Of a DNA stretch of 64,000 nt, positions 44,267 through 53,293 are shown piece after piece. Below the pieces are notes generated by a model. It was given only the letters and a program-made list of their open reading frames with translations. It was not told the DNA's origin and searched no databases. Numbering within the stretch: the stretch's first letter is position 1; each line of letters begins with the position of its first letter. Origin of the DNA: Acetatifactor muris (lineage in GTDB: Bacteria > Bacillota > Clostridia > Lachnospirales > Lachnospiraceae); assembly GCF_024623325.1 (NCBI RefSeq), contig NZ_JANJZD010000020.1, positions 55,904 to 119,903 on the forward strand, given 5' to 3'. Both the position numbers and the translations under genes were made by a program.

Positions 44267-44290
44267 GGGTCGGACGGGAGGGAGAGTATT

Positions 44291-44854
44291 GTGAAACGGC
44301 GTATAATGACATATATATGGCTTCTGGAAGTTAATCTGTTTATAAGCGCTTTTACATTTGGCGGCGGTTATACTGTTGTGCCTATGGTTCGGCGTTTTTT
44401 CGTTGAGAGAAAGCAGTATTTTACGGAGGAGGATTTGATAGATATGGCTGCGGTGGCACAGTCTACGCCAGGAGCCATTGCCATTAATCTCTCTGCTCTG
44501 GCCGGATATAAGGCGGCCGGAATGGCCGGAGCTCTGATAAGCTGTTTTGCCGCTGTCACTCCGCCCCTTGTGGTTCTCACCTTTGTGTCCGCATTTTATA
44601 AATTATTTGTCTCCAATACAATTATTGCGGCAATTTTAAAAGGAATGGAAGCAGGCGCTGCGGCTCTGATGGTTGACCTGATTGCTGATATGTGCTTTCT
44701 GATTGTAAAGAAAAGGTCCTTCTTTTTTTCCGCTATGATACCGCTGGCGTTTATGGCAAATTTCGTATTTGATATTAATGTGGCGGCGATACTCTTTGCC
44801 TGCTGCTGTCTGTGCATCCTGGAAGTATTCTGTAAAAAGAGGAGAGAAAAATGA
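44291..44854 (+). CDS. Chromate transporter family, first half (ChrA-N type)
   Basis: 187 residues from GTG 44291, behind GGGAGGGAGAG; the frame runs further upstream across the promoter, so earlier starts are rejected. Six membrane helices are likely. The family signature FTFGGGYTVVPMVRR with AQSTPGAIAINLSALAGYKAAG is clear. Short-chain CHR proteins work as pairs of half-size proteins. The second half starts with an ATGA overlap. Many Clostridial members have no proven chromate role, so the substrate is open. Confidence 0.9.
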   Translation: MKRRIMTYIWLLEVNLFISAFTFGGGYTVVPMVRRFFVERKQYFTEEDLIDMAAVAQSTPGAIAINLSALAGYKAAGMAGALISCFAAVTPPLVVLTFVSAFYKLFVSNTIIAAILKGMEAGAAALMVDLIADMCFLIVKKRSFFFSAMIPLAFMANFVFDINVAAILFACCCLCILEVFCKKRREK

Positions 44855-45411
44855 ATGCTGTGTGGAAATTGTTTCTGATCTTTTTGAAAATCGGCTTTCT
44901 GAGCATTGGCGGGGGATATGCGATCATCCCTTTAATACAGGAACAGGTGGTGGAGAATAACGGCTGGATCAGCAGGAAAATGTTTACGGATATTATCACT
45001 GTTTCGCAGATGACACCGGGACCGCTGGCCGTGAATACATCAACATTTGTCGGGCTTCAAATCGGCGGAATTACCGGAGCGCTGGCTGCGACAATGGGCT
45101 GCATATTGTGCGGTGTTATCCTGTCACTGATTTTATACCGTTTTTTCCAGACACATCAAAACTCTGTATATGTGTCGGAAGTGCTGAACGGACTGAAATC
45201 CGCTTCACTGGGCATGATTATTTCAGCAGCATGTACAGTTATACTGCTGGCTCTGTATGGTGAGAGCAGGCCCGAAGCGGATTATCTGACACTTAACCTG
45301 ACTGCACTGATGATATTCCTGACTGTGCTGTTTGCACTGCGGAAATGGAAGCTCAATCCAGTAGCAGTTATGCTGGCAAGCGGTATGGCAGGACTTGTAT
45401 TCTACACATAG
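44851..45411 (+). CDS. Chromate transporter family, second half
   Basis: 186 residues, overlapping the first half by 4 bases. It repeats the family signature: FLSIGGGYAIIPLIQEQ and SQMTPGPLAVNTSTFVGLQIGG. Helices about 8-28, 75-100, 115-140 and 145-185. The paired half-size genes are expected to form one heteromeric anion transporter in the membrane under LysR control. Confidence 0.9.
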   Translation: MNAVWKLFLIFLKIGFLSIGGGYAIIPLIQEQVVENNGWISRKMFTDIITVSQMTPGPLAVNTSTFVGLQIGGITGALAATMGCILCGVILSLILYRFFQTHQNSVYVSEVLNGLKSASLGMIISAACTVILLALYGESRPEADYLTLNLTALMIFLTVLFALRKWKLNPVAVMLASGMAGLVFYT

Positions 45412-45450
45412 AAGGTGGAAGTATTCTGCCGCCTGTAAGTGTCATTGTCC

Positions 45451-46950
45451 TTAAAACATCATTCTTTCCATATATTCTTCAGAAAAAACCGGATCTGAGG
45501 ATAATTCCAATACTTTCGCCAGTTTTGCATACTGTTCACAGGAAGCCCTGTAGTCCTGATTCAGCAGAAGCATGGCAGCGCCGCTCAGTGCGGCGTTCCC
45601 CACTACATGAACCCGGGAAATCATTTCCGCCGGCAGCAGCCCCGTCTTTCCGGCATTCTCAGCATCCAGATAACTGCCGAAGCCGCCGGCAATCACCAGG
45701 CGGGAGACTTCCCCGCAATCCAGGCCGGCGGAGGACAGGAGGGCTCGGATTCCAGCGTGAATCGCCCCCTTGGCCAACTGCACCATACGGATATCCTTTC
45801 TGCTGAGACTGACCGGAGGCAGAATCATGACGGCATCCTCTTCCATATATCCTGTCTCCTCTATCCGGCCGGTTTCCAGCAGACAGGCCACCGCGTCCAC
45901 AATTCCGCTGCCGCAGATGCCCCGGGGCAGACCGCCGCCGATGACATGGGCTGTGAGCCTGCCATTCTGTACGGATACCCTGTCAATGGCGCCTGCGCTG
46001 CCCCCCATTCCCATGGAGATTCCCGCTCCTTCAAAGGCGGGGCCGGCCGCAGTGGAACAGCATGTGAGTTCTCCCCTGTGCCAGAGCGCCATTTCGCCAT
46101 TGGTGCCGATATCTGCAAGCAGCTGAGTCGAGTCGGTCTCACAGATGCCTGAAGCCAGCAGGGCCGTAATCAGATCCGCCCCTACAAAAGCGGAAGCGCA
46201 TGGGGCAAGATATACCTTCGTCTCCGGGGACAGTTCTGTGATACCCAGAGTTCCAGCGGCCACCGTCTCACCAAAAAGCCTTTCGGCTGCGAACGGAGCA
46301 TGGGAAAGCGGTTCGGTGGAGGTGCCGGTAAACAGATGCAGCATCACAGTATTTCCTGTAACCACCATTCCGTCTATCTCAGCCGCCGGGATTCCGGCAG
46401 CTTCCGAAAGCCCGGCCAACAGACTATCTGTGGCCCTGCAGATTGCTTCGGCAATGGCTTTGTCAGCGCCGTCCATGGCAGCTTCGATTCGGGAAATCAC
46501 ATCAGCGCCCCAGCTGCTCTGAGGGTTCAGGCAGCTTCCTTCCGCAAGGACCGCTCCATGGACATCATACAGGCGGGCGGCCAGAGTGGTGGTCCCGATA
46601 TCCAGAACAAAACCACAGGTTTGAACCCCGGGCTTCAGCTGAAACTCCGGTATGTCACCCCACACGCGGATCTGTCCGTCTCCTGCTTTGGTCAGAGAGA
46701 CAGAGCAGTCTCCCTCCACCACAGCACAGCAGGCCAGACGAATTCCCTGTCGGATCTCCGCTTCCGTCAGAAGCAGTTTCTCCGTATCTGACAGTTCGCT
46801 GAAAGCACCCCGGGCTGTCACCTTACATTTCCCACAGCGTCCATGTCCCCCGCAGGGCATACTCATCACTGCCTTGTCCGCAAGCAGCTTTCCGAGCCGT
46901 GTCCCCCGGGGGACTGTATATGCAGTTCCGTTCACTGTAACAATTGCCAT
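45451..46950 (-). CDS. ASKHA-domain iron-sulfur activator (RACo-like)
   Basis: 499 residues. An N-terminal 2Fe-2S ferredoxin domain has Cys33, Cys39, Cys42 and Cys74/75 (PCGGHGRCGKC, LACC). An ASKHA ATPase region (DUF4445, about 105-499) follows, with VLDIGTTTLAARL, VVTGNTVMLHL, LADIGTNGEMAL, GICGSGIVDAV and VIAGGFGSYLD. This is the layout of the proteins that reductively reactivate corrinoid methyltransferases using ATP. No corrinoid protein or methyltransferase gene lies nearby, so the partner is elsewhere. AAAGGAGTGCGAAA precedes the ATG. Confidence 0.88.
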   Translation of the reverse strand: MAIVTVNGTAYTVPRGTRLGKLLADKAVMSMPCGGHGRCGKCKVTARGAFSELSDTEKLLLTEAEIRQGIRLACCAVVEGDCSVSLTKAGDGQIRVWGDIPEFQLKPGVQTCGFVLDIGTTTLAARLYDVHGAVLAEGSCLNPQSSWGADVISRIEAAMDGADKAIAEAICRATDSLLAGLSEAAGIPAAEIDGMVVTGNTVMLHLFTGTSTEPLSHAPFAAERLFGETVAAGTLGITELSPETKVYLAPCASAFVGADLITALLASGICETDSTQLLADIGTNGEMALWHRGELTCCSTAAGPAFEGAGISMGMGGSAGAIDRVSVQNGRLTAHVIGGGLPRGICGSGIVDAVACLLETGRIEETGYMEEDAVMILPPVSLSRKDIRMVQLAKGAIHAGIRALLSSAGLDCGEVSRLVIAGGFGSYLDAENAGKTGLLPAEMISRVHVVGNAALSGAAMLLLNQDYRASCEQYAKLAKVLELSSDPVFSEEYMERMMF

Positions 46951-47253
46951 TTTCGCACTCCTTTATTTATTGCCTTTTTCGACAGAAAAATACATTGCCA
47001 TTCTCAGCTGTTTGAAATATACCAGTTTCAGTGTACTACAAAGGAGAGACAAATGTAATATGGTAATATTGCTATTTAGGTGCATTTCCGGAAACAATAC
47101 CATATAAAATGAAAGATTCCGGTTCTGTTCTGAAAAAAGCTTTCTATTTAGAAATTACTGGAAATTGCGGAACAGGTGATGTAGAATAGAAGAAAAACAG
47201 TCCGCATGGCTTGAATGACATGCGATCTGAAAAAGAAAGCGAGGGATATTCTT
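46951..47253. other. Intergenic region between divergent genes
   Basis: About 300 AT-rich bases between the RACo-like gene and the deacetylase gene. It contains the ribosome binding sites of both genes. A TAAAAT at 47104-47109 may be a -10 element for the plus strand, without a clear -35. I see no other structure. Confidence 0.5.
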
Positions 47254-48093
47254 ATGGGAATTATTGGGATGCGGTTTCCGGGAGGGAAAAAGAGAGCGCT
47301 GACATTGAGTTACGACGACGGTGTGGAACAGGATGCGCGATTGATTGACATTATGAAAAAGCACGGTCTGAAGGGAACCTTCAACATCAGCAGCGGACTG
47401 TACGCGCCGGAGGGAAAGACATGGCCGGAGGGTACCATCCACAGACGGATGTCTAAAAAGACTTGTCAGGAGCTGTATGGGAACAGCGGCATGGAGGTGG
47501 CGGTTCACGGTCTGACGCATCCGTGGCTGGAGCAGCTGCCGGAGAATCTGTGTACCTTTGAAGTCCTGCAGGACCGCATGAATCTGGAAGCAGAGTATGG
47601 CACTATGGTCAGGGGGATGGCGTATCCTTTCGGTACTTATAATGATTCCGTGGTGGATACTCTGAAAAGGTGCGGCATTGTGTATTCCAGGACCGTTGAA
47701 GCTACGGAGAAATTTGACATTCCCACAGACTGGCTGAGAATGCCGGCTACCTGCCATCACAATAGTCCCAGATTGATGGAGCTGGCTCATAAATTTGTGG
47801 ACAATCCGTTCCCGTTCGCTCCGGGGCTCTTCTATCTGTGGGGTCACAGCTATGAATTCGAGGCGAATGATAACTGGCAGGTAATAGAAGAATTTGCCGA
47901 TTTCATGGGAAATCGCGAAGATATCTGGTATGCCACCAACATTGAGATTTATGATTATATTGCTGCCTGCAAACAGCTGATTTTCAGTATGGATCAGAAA
48001 AAAGTTTATAATCCTACCTTCACTACATTGTATTTCAGGATGAATATGAATGATTACAGTGTGAAGCCGGGAGAGACGCTTATCTGTGAATAA
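47254..48093 (+). CDS. Polysaccharide deacetylase family protein
   Basis: 279 residues from ATG 47254 (GAGGGA 7 bases upstream); a frame start at 47215 adds nothing conserved. It has the NodB fold: TLSYDDGVEQD with the catalytic and metal Asp, VHGLTHPWLE with the metal His pair, and AYPFGTYND. There is no signal peptide, so it is cytoplasmic, unlike cell-wall deacetylases. It resembles the group of Clostridial deacetylase-like hydrolases of unclear substrate. It is followed by a strong terminator. Confidence 0.85.
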   Translation: MGIIGMRFPGGKKRALTLSYDDGVEQDARLIDIMKKHGLKGTFNISSGLYAPEGKTWPEGTIHRRMSKKTCQELYGNSGMEVAVHGLTHPWLEQLPENLCTFEVLQDRMNLEAEYGTMVRGMAYPFGTYNDSVVDTLKRCGIVYSRTVEATEKFDIPTDWLRMPATCHHNSPRLMELAHKFVDNPFPFAPGLFYLWGHSYEFEANDNWQVIEEFADFMGNREDIWYATNIEIYDYIAACKQLIFSMDQKKVYNPTFTTLYFRMNMNDYSVKPGETLICE

Positions 48094-48108
48094 AATGTAG
48101 TTTACTGC

Positions 48109-48148
48109 AAAAATCCGCCTCTGGGCTGCTGCCCGGGGCGGATTTTTT
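48109..48148 (+). terminator. Intrinsic terminator after the deacetylase gene
   Basis: AAAAATCCGCC (48109-48119) pairs with GGCGGATTTTT, with an inner GGGC/GCCC stem, and is followed by T residues. Confidence 0.88.
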
Positions 48149-48225
48149 GTAGAATCAGTACGGAACTGATGGGAAATTCCAAGATCTATATCAGAACAGA
48201 AAGCTTATGCGGGGAGAGGACAGGA

Positions 48226-49362
48226 ATGAAAATAGTAATAGCAATCGATTCGTTTAAGGGATGCATGACTTCTCTGGAAGCCGGGCGCGCGGCAGAGGAA
48301 GGAGCGAGGCGCGTATTTCCGGATGCGGAGATCCTTGTCCGGCCCATGGCTGATGGCGGAGAGGGGACGGTGGAGGCTCTTACGCCGGGACTGGGAGGCG
48401 TGATTCATACGGCAAAGGTCCGGGGGCCACTGGGCGGAAGTGTGGACTGCAGATATGGGATTGTGGAGCGGGAAAAGCTGGGAATCATCGAGATGGCCGG
48501 AGCCGCCGGGATCACGCTGATAAGGTCAGAGGAGCGCAATCCCATGGCAGCGTCCACGTACGGCGTGGGCCAGGTGATTCTGGAGGCTGTGAAAGCAGGC
48601 TGCAGACGTTTTCTGATGGGAATAGGAGGAAGCGCCACTAACGACGGAGGACTGGGAATGCTTCGGGCGTTTGGATATGAATTTGTCTGTGGGGATGGCA
48701 GTCTGGCACAGGAGGCGTCGGACCTGGACAGGATCGTGGAAGTCAGGAGAGAGAAGGTATTTCCGGAACTGGAGGATTGTACGTTCCGGGTGGCCTGTGA
48801 TGTCACAAATCCGCTGTGCGGACCTGTGGGAGCCAGTGCCGTTTTCGGCCCCCAGAAGGGGGCTACACCTGAGATGGTCCGGCGGCTGGACCTGGGACTG
48901 GCACATTTCGCGGAAGTGACACGGCAGCTGTATCCGGGTGCGGATGCGGCTGTGCCCGGGACAGGGGCGGCCGGAGGGCTGGGATTTGCTTTTCTGGCTT
49001 ATACCAATGGGGTGCTGGAGCCTGGAATCCAGATTGTCCTGGAGGAGATTGGACTGGAAAATGATATAGCCCGGGCGGATGTGGTGATTACCGGGGAGGG
49101 AAGGCTGGACGGACAGTCAGTGATGGGGAAGGCCCCTGTGGGCGTGGCCAGGCTGGCAAAAAAGTACGGCAAAAAGGTGCTGGCATTTTCCGGCAGCGTG
49201 ACAGAAGAGGCCAGGGCATGCAACGAGGCGGGAATTGACGCCTATTTCCCTATTCTCAGGGAAGTGGTCACACTGGAGGAGGCAATGGAAAAGGAAAGGG
49301 CCCGGAAGAACATGGGTGATGCGGTAGAACAGGCCATGCGTCTGCTGTTATGTAATGCTTGA
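48226..49362 (+). CDS. glxK: Glycerate kinase
   Basis: 378 residues starting at MKIVIAIDSFKG; the frame begins earlier at 48169, but family members begin at this Met and GAGGACAGGA precedes it. It phosphorylates D-glycerate to 2-phosphoglycerate (GarK/GlxK family). Motifs: IAIDSFKGCMTSLEA, PMADGGEGTVEAL, GIGGSATNDGGLGML and TGEGRLDGQS. It is a single gene without serine or glyoxylate genes beside it; the TetR gene that follows has its own promoter. Confidence 0.93.
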   Translation: MKIVIAIDSFKGCMTSLEAGRAAEEGARRVFPDAEILVRPMADGGEGTVEALTPGLGGVIHTAKVRGPLGGSVDCRYGIVEREKLGIIEMAGAAGITLIRSEERNPMAASTYGVGQVILEAVKAGCRRFLMGIGGSATNDGGLGMLRAFGYEFVCGDGSLAQEASDLDRIVEVRREKVFPELEDCTFRVACDVTNPLCGPVGASAVFGPQKGATPEMVRRLDLGLAHFAEVTRQLYPGADAAVPGTGAAGGLGFAFLAYTNGVLEPGIQIVLEEIGLENDIARADVVITGEGRLDGQSVMGKAPVGVARLAKKYGKKVLAFSGSVTEEARACNEAGIDAYFPILREVVTLEEAMEKERARKNMGDAVEQAMRLLLCNA

Positions 49363-49408
49363 CAAACATACCGACAGTATGATAAAGTTTATACATACCG
49401 ATGGTATG
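49359..49408 (+). promoter_or_regulatory. tetR promoter with two palindromic operators
   Basis: TTGACA (49359-49364) and TAAAGT (49383-49388) form the promoter, spacer 18 bp. CATACCGACAGTATG (49367-49381) lies in the spacer and CATACCGATGGTATG (49394-49408, perfect) just after the -10; their centres are 27 bp apart. A repressor bound here would block transcription, so autoregulation is likely. Confidence 0.8.
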
Positions 49409-49427
49409 GAAGGGAGGTGCAGAAGCA

Positions 49428-50081
49428 GTGTCCAGAAATAAACATCCCGAAGAAACCGTTAATTTAATCCTGGATGTGGCTTTTCAGCTGTTTATGGAGA
49501 AAGGGTACGAACACACCTCCATTCAGGATATCATTGAACATTTGGGAGGGCTCACCAAAGGTGCAATTTATCATCACTTTAAATCCAAAGAAGATATTCT
49601 GACGGCTGTTATCGAGAGGATGACTGCGGAATCCAATCACATGCTTGCGGTTGTCCGGGATCGGACAGACCTCAGCGGCAGGGAAAAAATGAAGGCTATT
49701 TTCAGGGAGTCTGTCAATCGGCCCGTACAGAATGATATCTTTACGGTAGCGCCGGATTTTCACAATAATCCGAAGCTTTTATTCAGCCTGTTACATGATA
49801 CCATTGAGAATGCTGTGCCCAATTATATACTGCCGATTATAGAGCAGGGGATTGCCGACGGCTCTATTGAGACGGAGTATCCGCAGCAGCTGGCGGAGTT
49901 GGTTCTGTTTGTGGCGAATATCTGGATGAATCCTATGGTATTCGGTGATTCTGTGGAAGAATCTTACGGTAAATTCATGGTGTTTGCCCGAATGCTGGGG
50001 GGGCTGGGGCTGGATATTGTGGATGAGGAAATACTGGGAAGGCTGCAGGAACTGACCGCAATTTATCAGAAGAACAAGTAA
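49428..50081 (+). CDS. TetR-family regulator
   Basis: 217 residues from GTG 49428 (AGGGAGG 10 bases upstream); the upstream ATG at 49401 lies inside an operator and has no ribosome binding site. The N-terminal helix-turn-helix (about residues 10-55) includes EKGYEHTSIQDIIEHL and KGAIYHHFKSKEDIL. The remainder is a helical ligand-binding domain. Its likely targets are its own promoter and the MFS gene behind it, both of which carry CATACC half-sites. Confidence 0.93.
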   Translation: MSRNKHPEETVNLILDVAFQLFMEKGYEHTSIQDIIEHLGGLTKGAIYHHFKSKEDILTAVIERMTAESNHMLAVVRDRTDLSGREKMKAIFRESVNRPVQNDIFTVAPDFHNNPKLLFSLLHDTIENAVPNYILPIIEQGIADGSIETEYPQQLAELVLFVANIWMNPMVFGDSVEESYGKFMVFARMLGGLGLDIVDEEILGRLQELTAIYQKNK

Positions 50082-50236
50082 ACGAAATCCGGTGTCGGGA
50101 GAGGCTGATGCCGGGAGATACAGGGGCTGCCATGCCGTGAAATCTTTCTGTAGAATGTGGAAAAGTCTGATTCATACAGATTCCATATTTGGCAGAAAGT
50201 ATTCTGAATGTGACAGCCTTATATTATAAAGCGATA

Positions 50237-50255
50237 CATACCGTCGGAAGGTATG
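50237..50255. promoter_or_regulatory. Third TetR-type operator, before the MFS gene
   Basis: CATACC (50237-50242) and GGTATG (50250-50255), spaced by 7 bases instead of 3, within a longer palindrome-like TACATACC...GGTATGTA. It lies about 85 bases before the MFS start. A second small palindrome, ACCAGTTACTGGT, follows at 50282-50294. Confidence 0.65.
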
Positions 50256-50339
50256 TATAAGGAGGAGTATATATTTTACTGACCAGTTACTGGTATATTT
50301 CAGGAAGCAGACGAAAACAAAGCATAGGAGGTTTCACAA

Positions 50340-51587
50340 ATGAGTTCCGGATTATTTTCAAAAGATTTCACATTAGTTGTCATTGGCCAGATTATCTCGT
50401 TATTTGGCAATGCTGCGCTGAGATTTGCGCTGCCGCTGTACCTGCTGAATCTGACGGGTTCGTCAGCCCTCTATGGGACTGTCACGGCCTGTGCATTTAT
50501 TCCGTCCATACTGCTGTCACCTGTGGGCGGCATTGTGGCGGACCGGGTAAATAAGAGAAATATCATGGTGATTCTGGATTTCTTTACAGCGGCAGTGATA
50601 CTGGTATTCTCCCTGCTTATGAATACAGGAAATCTCATTGTCCTGCTGACAGTTACGCTGATGATTCTCTATGGGATTGCAGGTGCGTATCAGCCGTCCG
50701 TGCAGGCAAGCATACCGGCGCTGGTAAAGCAGGAACACGTTATGGCGGCAAATTCTGTCATCAACACCATCAGCTCTTTCTCTTCTCTGACAGGGCCTGT
50801 ACTTGGAGGAATTCTGTACAGCGCATATGGGCTCAGGCCTGTATTATGGGTTTGCATGACTTGCTTTGTGCTGTCGGCGGTCATGGAAATTTTCATCAGA
50901 ATTCCGTTCCAGAGGCAGGCTTCCGGTGACAGCATCTGGAAAACGGCAGGAGCTGATTTTGCGGACAGCATTCTGTTTATTCGCAGGAAGAAACCGGTTA
51001 TCGGAAAAGTACTTTTGGTTATCTGCGGGATAAATCTGTTCCTTTCTGCAATGCTCATGGTGGCGCTGCCGTATCTGATCACTGAGATACTGGGCTTTGA
51101 AGCAGAGCAGGCAAACAGACTGTGCGGTTATGCGGAAGGTGCATTGGCAGCGGGAGGATTGACTGGAGGAATCTGTGCAGGCATTTTTGCGGGCAGATTA
51201 TCTATTCGGAATTCGGGGAATCTGGTAATTGCCTGTGCTGCCAGTGTGTTTCCTGTGGGCGCCTCCCTGCTCCTTTTTTCATCCGGAATGATAAACTATA
51301 TTGTAATTACTGTATGTTGTTTTTGCATTATGGTGTTTTCTACTGTGTTCAGTGTACAGATGATGTCTTTTGTTCAAAAGGAGACGCCGCAGAATCTCAT
51401 CGGAAAGGTGATTGCTGTCATTTTTACCGTTTCCATGTGTGCACAGCCGCTGGGCAACGCATTATATGGTGTTCTGTTTGAAATTTGTGAGGGGGTTGAA
51501 GCGGCAGTTGTTCTGTTTTCCGGTGTCGTGTCGGTTGCAATTGCCGTCAGCACCAGGAAAATTTTTAATAATGATTCTTTTCAATAA
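50340..51587 (+). CDS. MFS transporter (drug efflux type)
   Basis: 415 residues, about twelve membrane helices. The MFS loop signature GGIVADRVNKRNIMV lies after helix 2. The family is the MFS_3/macrolide-efflux type by overall look. AGGAGG lies 7 bases before the ATG. Control by the TetR protein upstream is suggested by shared operators. The substrate is unknown. Confidence 0.9.
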   Translation: MSSGLFSKDFTLVVIGQIISLFGNAALRFALPLYLLNLTGSSALYGTVTACAFIPSILLSPVGGIVADRVNKRNIMVILDFFTAAVILVFSLLMNTGNLIVLLTVTLMILYGIAGAYQPSVQASIPALVKQEHVMAANSVINTISSFSSLTGPVLGGILYSAYGLRPVLWVCMTCFVLSAVMEIFIRIPFQRQASGDSIWKTAGADFADSILFIRRKKPVIGKVLLVICGINLFLSAMLMVALPYLITEILGFEAEQANRLCGYAEGALAAGGLTGGICAGIFAGRLSIRNSGNLVIACAASVFPVGASLLLFSSGMINYIVITVCCFCIMVFSTVFSVQMMSFVQKETPQNLIGKVIAVIFTVSMCAQPLGNALYGVLFEICEGVEAAVVLFSGVVSVAIAVSTRKIFNNDSFQ

Positions 51588-51592
51588 ATAAT

Positions 51593-51621
51593 TTGACAAA
51601 AAACTACAACAGCGGTAAGCT
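51593..51621 (+). promoter_or_regulatory. Possible promoter for the Fpg-like gene
   Basis: TTGACA (51593-51598), 17 bp, TAAGCT (51616-51621); the -10 element is poor. Confidence 0.4.
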
Positions 51622-51645
51622 TAAGGCATAAGGGGGTGCGAAAAG

Positions 51646-52434
51646 ATGCCAGAATTACCGGATTTACAGGTTTTCTCAAAGAATCTGATGAAAAGAACTG
51701 CTCACAGGAAAATTGTCTCCGCAGATGTTTTTAATGTAAGTCGCTTAAACGTCGATGGGGAAACTGTGAGAACAAAGCTTCTGGAGACAAGAATTACAGA
51801 CATTGTGCGGAAAGGCAAGGAACTGCATTTTCAGCTGGAAAACAACGAAGTTTTCAGTGTGCACCTTATGCTGAGCGGAAGGTTTCACATCTGTGCGCCG
51901 GAAGAAGTATCCGGGATTCCCTATAAATTATTGTCCGTTGGCTTTGAAGAGGATGAGGCGCTGGTTATCTCGGATTTCCAGGGAATGTGTAAGGTCACCT
52001 TCAACCCTGTCCCGACGAATACGCCGGATGCACTGGGAGAGGCATTTACACTGGCCTATCTGCAGAATGCGGTCAGGAGAAATCAACGCAAGAATATAAA
52101 GGCTTTCTTAATTGATCAGAGCATCGTAAAGGGAATTGGCAATGCATATGCGGACGAAATTCTCTGGAAGGCGAATATTTCTCCGAAGTCAACGGCAGGG
52201 AAGATTCCGGAGGACAGATTGACAGCGCTGTACACAGCCATATCCGATGTGCTGAAAGATGCCATCGCAAATATTGAAAGGATATCGCCGGACATTATCA
52301 GCGGCGAGGAGAGAAGCTTTTTAAGGGTACATAATTCCAGAAAAACGTATACTGACGAAGGCGACAGAATCCTCATCCAGAAGATTGCCGCCAAGACTAC
52401 TTACTATACGGAGAGACAGCAGCTGTTCTTATAA
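51646..52434 (+). CDS. Fpg/Nei-family DNA glycosylase without zinc-finger cysteines
   Basis: 262 residues. The N-terminus MPELPDLQ has the catalytic Pro2 and Glu3 of the Fpg/Nei family, RKGKELHFQL carries the conserved Lys, and VKGIGNAYADEILW is the helix-two-turn-helix DNA-binding motif. The usual C-terminal finger (two CxxC pairs) is replaced by IQKIAAKTTYYTERQQLF, which has no Cys but keeps the shape and the Arg-Gln end, like the zincless finger of NEIL1-type proteins. It should excise oxidised bases; the substrate range is open. Confidence 0.85.
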   Translation: MPELPDLQVFSKNLMKRTAHRKIVSADVFNVSRLNVDGETVRTKLLETRITDIVRKGKELHFQLENNEVFSVHLMLSGRFHICAPEEVSGIPYKLLSVGFEEDEALVISDFQGMCKVTFNPVPTNTPDALGEAFTLAYLQNAVRRNQRKNIKAFLIDQSIVKGIGNAYADEILWKANISPKSTAGKIPEDRLTALYTAISDVLKDAIANIERISPDIISGEERSFLRVHNSRKTYTDEGDRILIQKIAAKTTYYTERQQLFL

Positions 52435-52449
52435 GGGTAGTTGCTGTCT
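52414..52449 (+). terminator. Possible weak terminator after the Fpg-like gene
   Basis: AGACAGCAGC (52414-52423) pairs with GTTGCTGTCT (52440-52449), with one G-T pair. It overlaps the gene's last codons and lacks a real T run, so terminator activity is uncertain. Confidence 0.35.
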
Positions 52450-52511
52450 TATTCTGCGCAGGCCCGCATATGGAAGATTGCTGCTGACGTCCAATAAGAG
52501 AGGAAATTTTG

Positions 52512-53276
52512 ATGAATCAATATGTAAAAAACCTGAATCGGATAGAATTTGTGATAACTTATGGGTGCACCGGCCGCTGTAAACATTGCTCGGAGGGAGA
52601 TCACAACAGTGCCGGACAGTTTATAGAGGCTGAGGCGGCAGGCCGGGTGGTACGGGATATCGCCGGGAAATATGCTGTAAATTCAGTCATGACTTTTGGC
52701 GGAGAACCCCTGCTTTGTCCGGAGGCTGTGTATGCGGTACACCAGGCGGCAATGGAGATGAAGATACCCAACCGGCAGATTATCACCAACGGATTCTTCA
52801 GCAGAGACAGCGAGAAAATAAAAAGGGTTGCCGGAGAACTGGCGCGCTGTGGGGTGAACGATATCCTTGTCTCTGCGGACGCGTTCCATCAGGAGACCAT
52901 TCCCCTGGAACCAGTGAAAGAATTTACAATGGAAGTAAAAAGGGCGGGGATCCGGGTGCAGATCCAGCCGGCGTGGCTTGTGAGCAAGGAGCATGAGAAT
53001 CCTTACAATCACTGCACAAAGGAAATTCTGGAGGAATTCGAAGTCATGGGAATTTCGCAGTCTGAGGGGAATGTGATTATTCCCACCGGAAATGCGCGCA
53101 GGTATTTAAGCGAATATTATGATATGAGCAGAGAATATATCAGCCCTTATGAGGAAGACCCCAGAGATATTCGGGCAATCTGTGTGGATCCCAACGGGGA
53201 TGTGCTGGGCGGGAATATCTATGAGACAGGGATTCTGGAGATATTGGAGAGATACGATGCAGGTTCTTTTTCCTGA
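52512..53276 (+). CDS. Small radical SAM protein
   Basis: 254 residues. The cluster motif is CTGRCKHC (CxxxCxxC) near the N-terminus, followed by MTFGGEPLLCP, the GGE motif that binds the SAM amino group, and IITNGFF. It lacks a SPASM extension and no precursor-peptide gene is evident beside it. AGAGGAAATTTT precedes the ATG at 52512. The reaction is unknown; small free-standing members often carry out modifications or act as activating enzymes. Confidence 0.88.
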   Translation: MNQYVKNLNRIEFVITYGCTGRCKHCSEGDHNSAGQFIEAEAAGRVVRDIAGKYAVNSVMTFGGEPLLCPEAVYAVHQAAMEMKIPNRQIITNGFFSRDSEKIKRVAGELARCGVNDILVSADAFHQETIPLEPVKEFTMEVKRAGIRVQIQPAWLVSKEHENPYNHCTKEILEEFEVMGISQSEGNVIIPTGNARRYLSEYYDMSREYISPYEEDPRDIRAICVDPNGDVLGGNIYETGILEILERYDAGSFS

Positions 53277-53293
53277 AGCATGCAGATAGATAT

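Noticed and set aside
44165..44290. Longer N-terminus for the first chromate transporter half
   Set aside because: The extra codons cover the promoter, are not hydrophobic and have no family similarity. The GTG at 44291 has a strong ribosome binding site.
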